This document shows, piece after piece, positions 13,090-25,080 of a stretch of 64,000 bases of DNA. Made by a program: the position numbers and the translations under genes. The stretch comes from Sipunculus nudus (Eukaryota; Annelida; Sipuncula; Golfingiida; Sipunculidae), in contig CM049306.1 of assembly GCA_026874595.1 (NCBI GenBank), positions 34,366,019 to 34,430,018 on the forward strand, in the 5' to 3' direction. Under the pieces are notes generated by a model that searched no databases, was not told the origin of the DNA, and saw nothing but the letters and a program-made list of their open reading frames with translations. Within the stretch, counting starts at the first letter, position 1. Each line of letters starts with the position of its first letter.

Positions 13090-13150
13090 GGTATAGGTGT
13101 TTCACTCACTAACGAGTGCGCCTTTCGGGAGTTTTTCGGTGGGATGCCCC
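13090..13150 (+). repeat. SINE body fragment
   Basis: The run TTTCACTCACTAACGAGTGCG...GTTTTTCGGT matches, with substitutions, the body of the tRNA-derived SINE described at 54149-54477 (same order: ATCACTCACAAATGAGTGCG then GTTTTTCGGT). No tRNA-like head or poly-A tail can be made out here, so this is an old fragment. Flanking 12700-13220 is more GC-rich than average and may be further decayed repeat. Confidence 0.4.
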
Positions 13151-13964
13151 ACTTATAGGACGATTTAACACCCAGGTCACGGAGGTGCAATACTCACCGC
13201 GTCTGGTAAACAGCGGGGTAAAAAATAGTTAAGCTAGCACACACACACGTGACACACACGTGTAGGTATCGGCTTTTGTTGGACAATAATCCCAGACTCT
13301 TAATACAAATACATATATCACTTGTAAACCTGGTATGGGGCTTGCCAAGAGCTTAATCGTGACATACAGAGTACCATCAATACAGGACTGTATGGAGCTG
13401 GATGGGGTTGGCGAGGTTTAACAAAGCTGACTCTCAAAGATCGAGGTCTCTTTGCAGTGTGTTTGTTCTGGCACTTGGCAGACAGCAGGTTAAAGAACAT
13501 GATACACTGACTTCCGACATGTCGTGAATTTTATTTAAAATCAATTAGACAAACAAAATAAAATCAAATCTCCAGGAAAAAGCTTGTGAAAGGAGAATGA
13601 ATGTTTTTTTTTTTTTTAGATATGAACGAAGCTTACTTGATTTTACTCCATTAAATAAAGGAAATCAGAGATATTTAGACCTGTAAGAATAACTTTACAA
13701 CGTATTGGTTAGGTTTAAAAAGAGTAGTATATGTATAAGCACTTTAACTCGGGAAAAGGATATTTTATAAATCGACGCAACTGTTTTTATATACATTAAG
13801 GAAAATGCAGTTGTGCGGATGCTTTTATTGAAGGTTAGAATAATTACCATTGACAAGGGTTCCTAGGTTCCCCTAACGCAAACAGACAAAATAAAACATT
13901 ACTGATCAGGAACTATGTTGGCGGAGCATATAAACGAGACTTCCACCCTCGCAGGCCACTAGGC

Positions 13965-14175
13965 ACGTGACCTTACGTCATGTATCCCAGATGTTCCTTG
14001 CGGTGCCTGCATCTTACTGCTGTATATTTCACATGTCACCGATTACATTCTTGAACTTTGCTCCAATATCCGTTTTTCAAACTGACAGAGACAGCGTCTT
14101 CAGCGGCCTGTGGTTCACAGGTCACTGAGTACACCTGACCTTATGTCACGTGATTCAGCATGACCTTTGGCAGGA
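13965..14175. promoter_or_regulatory. Cluster of nuclear-receptor half-sites and bZIP/E-box-like sites
   Basis: Three TGACCTT (reverse of AAGGTCA) half-sites occur within ~200 bp. Two are followed at once by bZIP-like sites (TGACCTTACGTCA and TGACCTTATGTCACGTGA, the latter also containing CACGTG). The third is TGACCTTTGGCA. AAGGTCA is the established core for monomer-binding nuclear receptors (FTZ-F1/NR5A, ERR). Whether this is an enhancer is inference; no nearby gene is identified. Confidence 0.25.
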
Positions 14176-15114
14176 ATGCTACTCAGTGGTGAAGCCCGTC
14201 GGTTCAGCTACCACTGACGCCAATAAATAATGTCAGATTTCCTAAGCCATTCTTCTTTGGTAATAGATCTTACAAAATGTTCTTTTTAGTCTTTACTAAT
14301 TGACATATAGGGTCACAATATGTTTTCATATATTTACTAAATAACAATCTCAGAAACTTTGCCTTCAAATATAACATTATTATTACTAATATCTTTATCG
14401 GAAGTATAGCTTTGAAGTCTTAAGGTTTTGCAGTCGCAATTAAAGCCAGTCAGGCACAGATGAAGGAATTACATGTAAGAAATACGTTTTGAAATGATAA
14501 TTAGTTAAAATTTCAATTCTGGACGGCCAATGATTCTTGTGTACTATAATTGCATCATAAAATGTAATGATTGTAATTAAAATTCCTAAAGTTTTAAGTA
14601 AACTTAAGTAATTTAACTGAGAGCCGCATTAGACAAAGACAATACATGTAATTTAACGAAGGTTGAGAAGCCACAGAAATTGCAGAACTGTTTTAAATCT
14701 TTTGTCAACACGAAGGTCAATTTAGAAGTTCAGGTAGAGCTTTAAAGGCAAGATTAAAGTTAAACTAATTAGTGGAGAGCAATTAAGAAGAGGGACATTT
14801 AATTATTTGGAAAGATAAAATGGATTTCGCGCCAATCGAGTCGAAGGTCTTCATATCTCACCGCATCATATCTTTGGCCAGCTAAATGGAATTACCTAAA
14901 TATGAGAGAGTTTTATCAAGGAAATGTGCATTTGTATGGGGCAGTTATTCCCAAGAGACAGTTCTACTTCAATCAAGCAATGCAGAAAAGATATTAGAGT
15001 GTGCTAGTCATATTAGAGCCGGGTTTATTAAAGCCTTTTGAAAGGAGTTATTATTGGACATCTTGAGTTTCGCAATATTTGATTAAATTGACCCATTCAG
15101 ATCACTGATTTGTA

Positions 15115-15450
15115 TTAAATAGAGAGAATCCCTTGAACCTGTTTTATAAACAATCGAAAAGCACTGATCCCACAGTACGCATTCTGTATCATTTTTTTAT
15201 ATGGCCATATACCTACAACATGGGACAACGACCGTAATCCAAACAAATCCGATAGGGACATCTTTTGGCAAATCTGACGGACCAGAGGTTTGCAAGTGAC
15301 AAAATGTGATAATGATTCACAGGCTGTTACCAACATGTCAGTAATAAATCAACCACCTCTGGACATATGGCTGTTTTGTTTGTCAATATGAGCACGTGTC
15401 CCGTGTTTACTGACAGCTTGTAGATAAACAAGTTCATGCATCCCTAAAAA
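15115..15450. repeat. Diverged dispersed repeat, copy 1
   Basis: Two anchor stretches here (AATCCCTTGAACCTG near 15127; ACAGCTTGTAGATAAACA near 15411) recur in the same order and similar spacing at 59850-60150. The sequence between them is only loosely similar. It is probably an old interspersed element of unknown class. Confidence 0.35.
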
Positions 15451-15672
15451 CGCTGCTATAAGAACCGTTCTCAGCAGGAATGAACCACACAGTTCGTTTA
15501 TCTAACGCTCCTCGTGCAGCGGTTATACACTTATACACTGCTTTGTATGGCAAGGTTCTCTGTGTCTGAACAGCAGGGTGCGCACAGAGTAATAAATTGT
15601 AATCAGACTGATGATAGCGGAATACCGCATTGGCGTTCAGTTCCAAAGTTTAAATAAGCGACACCTGATTCC

Positions 15673-15753
15673 GTTGGTCTGATTTCACCGGTTCTGGCAC
15701 AGGGCCAAGAATCAGACATACGAGAGCGGGTCTAATGGTGTAATCAGACCAAC
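15673..15753. repeat. Short inverted repeat with ~47-nt loop
   Basis: GTTGGTCTGATTTCACC (15673-15689) pairs with 15737-15753 at 16 of 17 positions. It could be a hairpin or the termini of a tiny element. No further support. Confidence 0.5.
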
Positions 15754-15879
15754 TGAAATACGGCGTGAGGAGCGTAGTTTTTATGGACCCAGTGTTAGTA
15801 AGAAATCACATAAATTCAGGCGAACAGCTGGCCTTAAGGATCGTCCACTTATCCGTTAGGTGCAAAATATACCAGACAG

Positions 15880-16275
15880 TGATGAAGGTCTCGAACCCGG
15901 TCTGTTGGTCTCGGTCTTGGTCTGGAGGTACTGGTCTTTGACTTGGTCACGCAGCAAATTTATCTCTGTATGCTGGTCTCGAATTCTTCTTGTCAAAAGA
16001 GCTGATGTCCAAGGTCCTCTTTGATCATCTGTTGTTTTGAAAGCAATGTAACACGAACCAATTAGGGAGGATAAAGTGATACACCGTGAGAGCATTAACC
16101 GTAGATTATAAATATATAAGGTCGAATTATCTGTTTCAGGTCCTTTGGCCTCGGTCTGGCCCCCGTGTTGGATCCCACAGTCTCAAAACCATGGTCTCAG
16201 TTAGACTCATGGTTTCGGATTGGCCGGTCCGGACTATATCCTAGATCCCTGGTGTCATGGGGGGGGGGGGTCTAT
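15880..16275. repeat. GGTCT-rich degenerate repeat ending in poly-G
   Basis: The words GGTCTC, GGTCTT and GGTCTG recur at irregular spacing (15888-15960, 16140-16250), followed by a run of G at 16260-16270. It looks like a decayed simple repeat. No coding potential recognised. Confidence 0.4.
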
Positions 16276-16279
16276 AACG

Positions 16280-18470
16280 GATTCTGTTCAACAAGAATAA
16301 TTGGACAGTGGGACTCTCAGTAACAAGGAAACCCAAACACTTATAATCATGCTAATGTGAATTAGGGAGCGTGAAGGAATAACTATTTGACTAATAATAT
16401 GCATTAAAATGCTAAATATCTGCAGTAGAAGAATTGTACTTATGTTCAATAATACATATCTTCGCCAAACAGGGGAAAATGAGTCAATAATTTCTAAATG
16501 TGACACTTGCGTTATGGTTTCAGCTACTGCAAAAATAGTTGCCAAAAGGAACTAAATCCAAACATGCATCCCATATCAACCATGGTCAGGTGACTTGAAG
16601 CAACAATTTCACTTAATTCTGAATATAATTAATCCATTAGAGATAATAGCAGCGGGAGATTTTATCATCACGACCACACTGCCGTGTGTTATGCAATCCG
16701 CCCCCGCAATTACTTTTCAACCCTCCCTTTTTTGTGGATTCTCTGCAAATGTTATGTCAACGGTTAATCTGTTATTTTTTAGGTGGCAGTTTTTCGAGTC
16801 TCACATCCGGAAAGCTGCGTGGTTAAGCAGATCTTTGAAAAATTAAATAAACATGTTTTATTCTCTTGTGTTAAGCGTAGAAAGTGAGTGGGCGTGTAAC
16901 TTTTATTGCGATTCTGTCATCTCTTAGCCTTTGCGTCGTGTGTTCTCTCTTTAAAATGTGTTTTTTTTTCAGACTATCGATTTTATTTTTTTTGTTTCAA
17001 GTCAAAGGGCTACAACTTTGCCTGCTCCTTTTCCTTGTGTGCTTTTCATATTTCACACGCCGCGCCAAAAATGCAACGAAGGTACGTGCGGATTGATGAA
17101 AAAGCCATTATAGTATTTTCAAATGAGGCAAAGTGCAAGGATGTCTGGATCAACCAGCGATTTTATACCCATCACGCCTGGACAGGCATGTAACGTTAGT
17201 ATATACAGTTAAGGATGGCCGAATGGCAAAGCAAGATGTGAATTGACATTTCCATTAATATGTAATTGTATCACTTTGCCATTAATATAAAACCGAGTCG
17301 CCCAAAAGGGAAAGCTCCCCTAATCCTAAATATCCTTCCTTGTGAGGCTACTTGGCTCAGTCTCTCAAAGCACTCCACCAAAGGTCCTTACACTCTCTCC
17401 ACAATATACAAAGTTCCCATCCATTACTGTTACTGGGCGTTGAGTGACACGAGGAAACCCTCGGTTGGTTTACAAAAGCATTCACTCGGGAGCAGAAGAG
17501 GAAATCCAACGATGAGGCGGATATGAAGAGATTATTAGCAACACGCAACTGCCCACGTTGCTATTTACATGTACCCAAGCCCGATAATACCAAGAAAGTA
17601 CATTCTTCATTTTGAGAGCACATGCACATCCTATAATGTTGCGTGTTAAGCTAAATTAAGAAGTAAAAAGGCTAATCTCTTGCTTAATTCCTATAGTGAA
17701 TTTCTACTTTAAATTAGATCTTCAGAAATAATTTCTTTCAAGACCTTTAGGGTTTTCTGTTCCTCTCAGATATTAAATTTGAGTTCCCCTAGGTTTGGAA
17801 GGGATCAATTACACATTTTGTTTAAAAACCATTAAAAGTAACCTGATATGTAGGCCTATGGACTTAATATATTCAATACATTCAAGAATGAACAAAATGA
17901 GCGATAATTCAAATAACAGTTATATATTTAATAACACCTCTATCAGTGATGTGGTTAATTTAATCAAATGTATTGAATTTCAAATGATGGTACTGTAAAG
18001 AAGCAATATTTAAATAACATGGCGAATCACTTTATCATAGGGATACGCCTATAATATAAATCAAGATACCATTAGTTTTTCCCAACCAAGGTGAAAGAGT
18101 GGAACTGGAAATAACTGGAAGTCCTTTTACTTACAAAATGAGAACACTGCTTCAAATACAGCATAATGCCACCTGTGTACACCTGTTTTCATATAAAATG
18201 TTTTTAATACTCTATATTTTTTCAGTAATTTTCATACAGAAGTGATCGCCGATTATGGCAAACAAGAAATTATCTAAGTATATTTGTTTTAGCTGGACAT
18301 GTTTTTTTTTTATAACATCATTCAATCAACAGCTGTGAAGATTGTACGTGAACAGATCCTGCCTGCCACAAGTGGGGCGTATATATTGTAAAATTTAGAC
18401 CGATTTCTCATATTTTAAAATAATTAGCTTCCCAAAATAATTTGCATGGTAGATGTTTATGGAGAAAAGC
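16280..18470. other. No gene recognised
   Basis: AT-rich. Frames at 16595-16846 and 16884-17193 are T-rich and hydrophobic by composition, with no motif or splice support, and I regard them as chance. Nothing else seen. Confidence 0.45.
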
Positions 18471-18475
18471 ACATA

Positions 18476-18619
18476 AGGTGACCTGCCACAAACTGGTGTT
18501 ACTCTAATCCCAAGTTATGCATTAACAGTTGATTAGTTCACCACGTATAAGCTGAGACCGGGGCCGAAGAAAGTAAAAAGCAGCCACTTGTAAGGAAGTC
18601 CATTTTTGGCAGGTCACTT
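18476..18619. repeat. Short element with ~17-bp terminal inverted repeats
   Basis: AGGTGACCTGCCACAAA at the left end and its near reverse complement at the right end (18603-18619, 15 of 17 positions) bound 144 bp. A related word, CCTGCCTGCCACAA, lies just upstream near 18358. It fits a MITE-like element; no target duplication is clear. Confidence 0.35.
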
Positions 18620-18894
18620 ATACTGCCCTCTTAGCTATTTCTTTCGATTGTTGGAAATGAAGGCCAATTATCTTCTATCCTATATAAGCATTTACGCGCT
18701 CAAGATTGAAATATTTTACGAGTTTTCAGTTAAAAAAAACAAAGAGACCCCAAGGTGATGGACAGACTATAAGAATTTGAAGGGTGTCCTGAATACGTGG
18801 AATTCTCCATTACATGCACTAACACTGCAGGACGGACACGTTAAATGTTAGCACATACCTGGATTACTTCGAGTATTGCGACAGCAGTAACTGA

Positions 18895-18970
18895 GACGAG
18901 CCACTAATGGCATCATTTCCCGCCTTGCTTAACCGGAGGTTCATAACAAGTGGACTTAAGATGGGCCCTC
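18895..18970. repeat. Dispersed ~70-bp repeat, copy 1
   Basis: The run CTAATGGCATCATTTCC...TTAACCGGAGGTTCA...CAAGTGGACTTAAGA closely resembles 31365-31440. Similarity continues weakly upstream. Class unknown. Confidence 0.45.
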
Positions 18971-19035
18971 CAGGGTAGTGGATTGTTTACGTAATTCTCA
19001 GGTTTGTCCAAAATGGCCAACCCATAGTTTGTCCT

Positions 19036-19038
19036 CCC

Positions 19039-19102
<64 letters not shown>
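19036..19102. repeat. Poly-C plus (CT)27 microsatellite
   Basis: C14 at 19036-19049 leads into an unbroken CT tract to 19102. The arginine/glutamate-rich and serine/leucine-rich frames over it are artefacts of the repeat. Confidence 0.95.
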
Positions 19103-19105
<3 letters not shown>

Positions 19106-19113
19106 GTTATTAT

Positions 19114-19382
19114 TGCCTCCGCTAGGAGGGAATGCGTTCATTTCCGTTCGTGTGTGTCTGTTTGTGTGTTTGTTCACAATATAACTCACTGAATTATGAA
19201 CAGAATCTCATGCAAATCTCAAAGCAATGCGGGAAGGGGCTAATGAAGAACCGGTAAGATTTTGTGTTGATTTTCCACATGATCCGGATTCAGGAACATC
19301 AACAAGGAATGTTCACAAATATACAATTACTAACACACGAATGAACCTTGGAATATTGGCTGAATAAGCGAAAGGCGGAGGA
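19114..19382 (+). repeat. CCTCCGC-ended interspersed repeat, copy 1
   Basis: It begins GCCTCCGCTAGGAGGGAATGCG and ends GAATAAGCGAAAGGCGGAGG, so the ends carry CCTCCGC/GCGGAGG in inverted form. The interior (TTTGTGTGTTTGTTCACAATATAACTCA, a region on extreme-weight-free AT text, then AAGGGGC) aligns with copies at 36805-37136 (minus), 55118-55380 (plus) and, partly, 46150-46345 (minus) and 60338-60430. This head is widespread in invertebrate genomes to my knowledge, but I cannot name its class with certainty. No coding capacity. Confidence 0.65.
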
Positions 19383-20550
19383 TTACATTCATAAGAATGC
19401 AGATTTCTAGTTTTATGTATCAAATATTCATCAGTAAAACTAACTTACTGTAATTATGTATAATAATAATTATTCCAAAGATAATATATTGAAGGCCAGT
19501 ATTTAGAGAAATGATCTTTGAACAATGAGAAAATTGTTGGTACAGATTCACCATACAATTAAATGAATAATATATAATGAGGTATAATTGGTCTATTTTG
19601 ATATCTGTGCGATTAGCTGATCCATAACATTTAAGTTAAGTGAGGCGGGAGCATCGGGTTTCTTCAAAATATAATCATAATTATTGTCGGTAGATGACAA
19701 ATTTATAAAATAAAGGGGATAATTAGTAACAATAAATATAAAGTATGAATGGGCAATGCTGGGACGCCCGTCATATTACAGCAGTCTAGGGTTGTTTTTT
19801 TCACTTGTTATCCTTAGTGTGGCATTATTAAATAACTAAGTCAGCAATAGTGATTAATCAAGGCTGATAAATTGCATTGTGGTAATGATCCGAAGAAATT
19901 TCTGAACTATCGCAGAAAAAAAGTTTGAAATACTCCAGCCATATACTTTATTATCGATTGGGATTTGTCATTATTATTCACGACTTATCCTTGAAGAAAG
20001 ACTGCCGGTATTTTCATTGTTTATTTTTAAAAAAAAAGATGAACTTGCAGGTGTGTTATATTTATGGATTCATATACTTTGCAATCATAAATCACTTTAT
20101 ACCGCTGAACCAAGTTCGACCTCGAGAAGAGTTCGCAGTTAAGGTATGTAAACACTCCCTGTTAATGGAACCCAATCAGAGCCCTGACACAGCTATGTCG
20201 AGGCTTGCACTACAAATTCATTCATATAGCGGTTCTATATTAACATATAAAGCCGGTTATAGAGTATTAAGCCGAGAGTAGTTAATACATACCTAAGAAA
20301 AGGCGTGGATGAGCAAGATAATTAGCATGTCGACGATCGGCAAACTGGCCAATCACTGATGCCATTGGAATAAAAACCCGTAAGACCAACGCAACAATTA
20401 AATCCACACGGAGGATTCCATTTTATAATGGAAGCTTTTTGACCCATGTTAAGCATTAAGTAAAAACATCTTCTCGGGGGTTACATCTTTTAATGGCGGG
20501 ATGATATATGAAAAATGCTGTAATTTTTTCCACATAAAGATACCACTGAA
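19383..20550. other. No gene recognised
   Basis: AT-rich. A 118-codon frame (19925-20281) contains a good 5' splice-like site (AAG|GTATGT near 20142) but no matching acceptor or recognisable protein, so I do not call an exon. Confidence 0.4.
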
Positions 20551-20782
20551 TTCCTGTATGCAACTTCTACTGCAACTCCAACATAGTATTTAGGACTCGC
20601 TAATGTTTAAGGAAAATCATCTCCCGCCAGAACATTCGGGATAGATTCCTAATTTTAGTCCTGGATTTCCTGGATGCAACTTCTACTGCCACTCCAACGC
20701 TGCTTATTTAGGACTCTCTAACGTGTGAGGGGGGAAATGCCGCGAGTAGAATCCGGATGGATTCGTGGCTTTAGTGGTGAAG
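20551..20782. repeat. Two-unit tandem duplication, ~116 bp
   Basis: TTCCTGTATGCAACTTCTAC (20551) recurs as TTCCTGGATGCAACTTCTAC (20667), followed in both by GC(A/C)ACTCCAAC, TATTTAGGACT, a CCCGC/CCGCG segment, GGATNGATTC and TTTTAGT/CTTTAGT. The units are clearly diverged, so the duplication is old. No function evident. Confidence 0.7.
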
Positions 20783-21570
20783 ACAAGGTTCAGTTCACCA
20801 TTCAAGGAATATAAATCACTCCACGTCATACCAAGTGTTATGATAAATATCTTACTGAAGATGGATTGACCACCATTTAATTGTATTCAGGATGATGAAG
20901 CACGGATCAACAGGTTGGGTTATTTGACATTCTCCTCCAAGAAACAGGTAACATGTAATTTCCCAAGCGTTCTCTAACAGTCAGACATTTTAAACCCACT
21001 GAGAGTTTGAGTTTCGTACAGGAAAAAGCAAAACTAGGTCACCGGCTGTCTTTTTACATTCTTTGTATAGGTGCACAACGGAGAGTCTCCAATTTGGGTA
21101 AAGGTCAATCGGTTATCGTTTGTTACAATACCTGCCACTTTAAACCTAAAGGGCTTGCTTGAAGTATTTTTTTTTGTGAGAATGCCTTCCATGCAGGGCG
21201 GCCAAAGAGATGGTGTATCTTTCGAAAGCGACACAAATCCTTCACGAAAGGTTATTGATGGACCTATTAAAATCACAGGTACTGGGTTTAAATAATTAAC
21301 AGTTAAAGCAGTCATCCCTCTAATGTATCAATGAAGTAAGTGACGTTTATGTTTTTTAGTATTCCTGAGGGACGATTATCGACCCGGTATCCTTTGGTAT
21401 TCCACGATGGCCTCTGCTCTTTATAAAAAGTAAAAAAGGTAAAAGGTGGGATTATGTCCTATATATACAGTGTGCCTTCATTGCCTTTATCGGCCCCCTC
21501 GGCGGAGGATACAGTCCAAGATAGCCGTGATTACACGACTCAGTAGGCTGGATACACTGGTTATAATGCC

Positions 21571-21932
21571 GCTATCACATATACAGCCTACGGGGCCCGT
21601 ACGGTGAGTAAAATCATCATTTTTTTGGCCATATTCGATGCTTGCAAGGTACCAATACAATTTAAACGGGCGCCGGTTTTTACTCGCCGTACGGGCGCTC
21701 AATTCACCTGGCGTTCCAACTCACTATGAGCCCGTAGATAGGCCGTAGACAGCCCGCACGGTCGCCTTAAGGGCACCGTCCGGTATCCTCGAGGCACCAG
21801 TGCGATTTTCTGGGTTATTTTCTCGAAAATAATGGAACGATGGGCACCTTGCGATGTCCGCCGTTGCCGTACGAACACCGTGCGATGGCCTTACGGTCCC
21901 CGTAAGGGGGTTATGCGGTATGTGATAAGTCG
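21571..21932. mobile_element. CG-word DNA element with TATCACATA ends
   Basis: The left end TATCACATATACAGCC..TACGGGGCCCGTACGG is matched on the other strand by the right end TATCACATACCGCA...TTACGGGGACCGTAAGG. The interior (~360 bp) is GC-rich and packed with CCGTACGG, CCGCACGG, CCGTCCGG and CCGTAAGG words at roughly 10-30 bp spacing, unlike the flanks. Terminal inverted repeats plus subterminal word arrays indicate a non-autonomous DNA transposon. It resembles 33639-34721 in plan (TCACA-containing ends, arrays of CG words). Superfamily unassigned. The minus-strand frame here has no meaning that I can see. Confidence 0.55.
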
Positions 21933-22504
21933 AAAGGCTGCCACGCGGATTACGAACGGCTTCCCTGCGACGTAAATTTGATTGTGCGGTGTCCTCATGG
22001 TGCCCATAAATTAAAATGTAGGATATATAAATACGAACACATTTTAAACACTAGATCTCTTGTCAGCTGCACAGATCAAATATCAATATCTATTGATGGC
22101 AGAAAACTATTTCCCGAGCAAGTTAATAATAACAGCAAATTCGAATTTATGAAAAAAATTGAGTCTTAAAATTACATTTATTTTATTAGAAAAAATATAT
22201 TATATAATATATAATATATATATAAAGTCCACGACAAGATCCTCTTGTTTCATTTTGCTTTTCGTCTCTACCACATCTTCGCCGCTTAATTACTCGACTT
22301 GCTCATTACATTTCTGTTTTCCCATTCTTATTATTTGGCTTTATGAACAAATGCAGTCGTTAAAAAATCAGCTATATATAAGGCATGGAATGCTTTCAAG
22401 TCTGCGTCACATATATCCAAAGGCCTCCGACCGAATTTGTGGATAGCCAGAAAGTCGTCGAATTCCAAGCCCGCCAGGAAGTCGAGCGTATTTTACGCTT
22501 AAAA

Positions 22505-22930
22505 TCTAACCTGTCACATATTGGTCGGGGATCGGGCGGTGCCCATTGAACGATGGTGATCAAAAATCGCCCGGTGGCCGACAGTAAACAAAAGGTAGTC
22601 GGGTGAAGGCCGGCCGGCATAATGGCAGGCGCCGTTCGATTTGGGGTAGATGGTCATTTGGTCTGCCCGCATGTCCCGCCTGACGTCGTCCGACGTACGC
22701 ACCTCGAGTATATATGGCATGTAAAAGGGTTGTCGCATCATATTTCTTAAGTATAACGGAGTGAAGAGAACTGCACAGCTACTATGTAACAGTGGCAAGC
22801 CTCGGTCACAACCCGCTGCGGTCACCGCACACCGTAGAGTACCGCACGGTTTTTGGGACCACAGGAATACTTTATGATGCCGCCAGTGGGAGATAAAAAT
22901 AGCTTTGACGGCACAACTCTTAACTGTCAT
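22505..22930. repeat. GC-rich CG-word block, probable element fragment
   Basis: It starts CCTGTCACATATTGGTCGGGG, like the ends of the 21571 element, and continues with GGTCGG, GGGCGG, CCGACG, GACGTCG and CCGCAC words. I cannot find a matching right end, so it may be a truncated relative. A 138-codon minus-strand frame (22514-22930) spans it but shows no domain and is probably due to the stop-poor composition. Confidence 0.35.
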
Positions 22931-24440
22931 GTTCTTTGCTTACCCATTAAAGCGTTGAAGTGACCATTCCTGAATTTCACAAACCTTTACCGGCACTGAA
23001 GTTCTGTTAGAAATAACATATTTTTTTTCAAGGATAACTAACCAAAGTTATAAGCGGTAACACTGCGCTTAACTGGGTCAGTATTCGGTATGCTTTAAGT
23101 GGTATGCGTTAAAAAAATCGCTCAAATTGTTTTGTCGTAAGCCCTTTAACTTGGCCAGTGGTATTGGTTTAAAACACGCGGTAAAAAGTTCTTAGTAAAG
23201 AATTGCATCATTATAACCTACAGATGCAACCCGACCTTGCTCAGTTTTACGTCACCGACGTCAATGTTTGACATCAATTTGACGTCTATTTTTTACCGCC
23301 CTCCTGATAAACGCCTGACGCGATCTATACCGCATACCGCATACTGCGTCCCGCTGCCGCATCATCATCCCACTTGACAACTGAACATAGCTTCGTCGAT
23401 ACATACAAGTCTTATTACACCCATTCCGCTTCAGTTATCCAAAAGCCCACATTCTTCACGCCAGCTGAGTCACTGACTTTTTATAGACGAGAATATGTCC
23501 TGATTTTCAACTGATTACAAACAAAAAATAATTAGAAAAGGGAGTCCTTTAGCTGTTTGCCTATACGTCTTTAAAAGTTAAGGACACTTGGGCTTTGACA
23601 ATGTGTCAGTGTCTCTATCACCATTAAGACCTGCTAGAAAATCATAAACTCTCACTAGAATGTTAAAGACTGCAAGTTACAAAGATTTAAGTCACTGGGA
23701 AAAGGTGAGCCAAAAAAAAAATCTGTATGTGATCTTGATATGGTTGCAACCAGTAAAGGGGTTTTCCTGTAAAAGGTCAATGGTTCCGCAATAGTTGATT
23801 ATAAATCCATTTCAATAGCACAAAACTACCTTAACAAAAACAAACAGGCAATTCTTTCCGGTACATTATTATTTTTCATGCTAGATCTTACTCGCAGTCA
23901 ATAAATAATATCAAGGCTCGTGTTGGTTGGCTTATACCCCTACAGTAAAAATAGCAGCCTCTTTTCAAGATTATCAAACAACCGACCGCCAAATTGTAAG
24001 TTCAAAGTACAGAGTGAAACAAACTACGAGTCAATGCGTGCTTTTGTGAGTTGACTGTTTGGGTTGATATAGTGTCGCCACTATGAGAGATCCTACACAA
24101 AACTATTGTCCATAAAAAGTCGCATTTGATCAATAAAACACAATTAAGATAGGCTGTAAGAACACGCCTTACTAATTGGGTCTCTGCCGTACATGATGAA
24201 CGAGAACGTGGGTACAAAGGTTTTAACCAAATGAACTTTTGAAAGTAACATCAACAAGGCTAATTTTCTTTTTATGTGTGTAACATTTCTACAAAGCACT
24301 AAAGGTTAATGGCAAATATCAATTAATCAAGATCTAAAGATCCCACAATTTGTTATGGCAACCAATGAATGCCAGGCAAAATTACACCATGTTACCTAGC
24401 TTAGAGGTGTAGCAGCCCCGGTCACGTATAATAAAAAGTA
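22931..24440. other. No gene recognised
   Basis: Mixed composition. CGGTATGCTTTAAGTGGTATGCG (23086-23108) and CCGCATACCGCATACTGCG (23331-23349) are loosely inverted and may be remains of another CG-word element. The rest is AT-rich and unassigned. Confidence 0.4.
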
Positions 24441-24444
24441 GACA

Positions 24445-24747
24445 ATGCCTCTTGATATTGAAGCGTGGAAGCAATTACTTTTTATGTCTTTTTTTCGCAA
24501 AGAGACACCAGTAGCTGTCAGAGTTTCCCCATATAAAGTTGATAATAAAGGCCAGGTGCAGGGTCACGCCATCTGTGCAGTAGTTAGCTGGAGATATGAA
24601 CAGGACGGCAAAGTGGAAAATTTAAGTAGATATGAAAATTGTGGAATTACAAATTTGACTAGAAAATGGAAATATATTAATAAAGATGATATTATTATGA
24701 TGAATAGCCATAAAAAGGGGATGAAAGACATAAAAATGTTTCTATAA
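24445..24747 (+). CDS. Unrecognised 100-codon ORF
   Basis: A true ATG opens a 100-residue frame: MPLDIEAWKQLL..., then a mixed polar/charged segment (VRVSPYKVDNKGQVQGHAIC) and a lysine-rich end (KKGMKDIKMFL). The residue mix is more protein-like than most frames here, but I recognise no family, signal or membrane segment. A second short frame follows at about 24761 (MEVEEFDVVEKS...). Both lie just upstream of the 180-bp satellite. It could be the remnant of an unknown gene or element; chance is not excluded. Confidence 0.2.
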   Translation: MPLDIEAWKQLLFMSFFRKETPVAVRVSPYKVDNKGQVQGHAICAVVSWRYEQDGKVENLSRYENCGITNLTRKWKYINKDDIIMMNSHKKGMKDIKMFL

Positions 24748-25080
24748 AACCCGATATCCTATGGAAGTTGAGGAGTTCGACGTCGTCGAGAAAAGCGTTA
24801 TTCCGTTCTTAACTATGCCGATACACGTCTCCTTGCCAGGAAGGTCTCGCCACAGTTAGATCCTCGCCTAGACGCTGTCTTCGAAATATTTTGTGTTGCA
24901 TCCACGTGCTCTTCTCGAACCCTGACCAGATTTTTCCCAATATCACGAATCAACAGGTCGATTACATTTGTTATTTAAATGAAAGAAAAAGTCTTTATGA
25001 AGGAAAAACTGAATGCAACACTACTGAAGCAGTAAAAAAACTTCAAATGAGAGGAAACATGAGTAAAGAAATGCATGTGG

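Noticed and set aside
13090-13150. A complete SINE at 12.7-13.2 kb
   Set aside because: Only the body segment matches; head and tail could not be placed, so only a fragment is listed.
16884-17193. Two overlapping hydrophobic frames
   Set aside because: T-rich sequence reads as Phe/Leu/Ser in any frame; no other support.
22514-22930. 138-codon minus-strand frame
   Set aside because: Lies on a GC-rich CG-word block where stops are scarce; no domain, signal or plausible start context.
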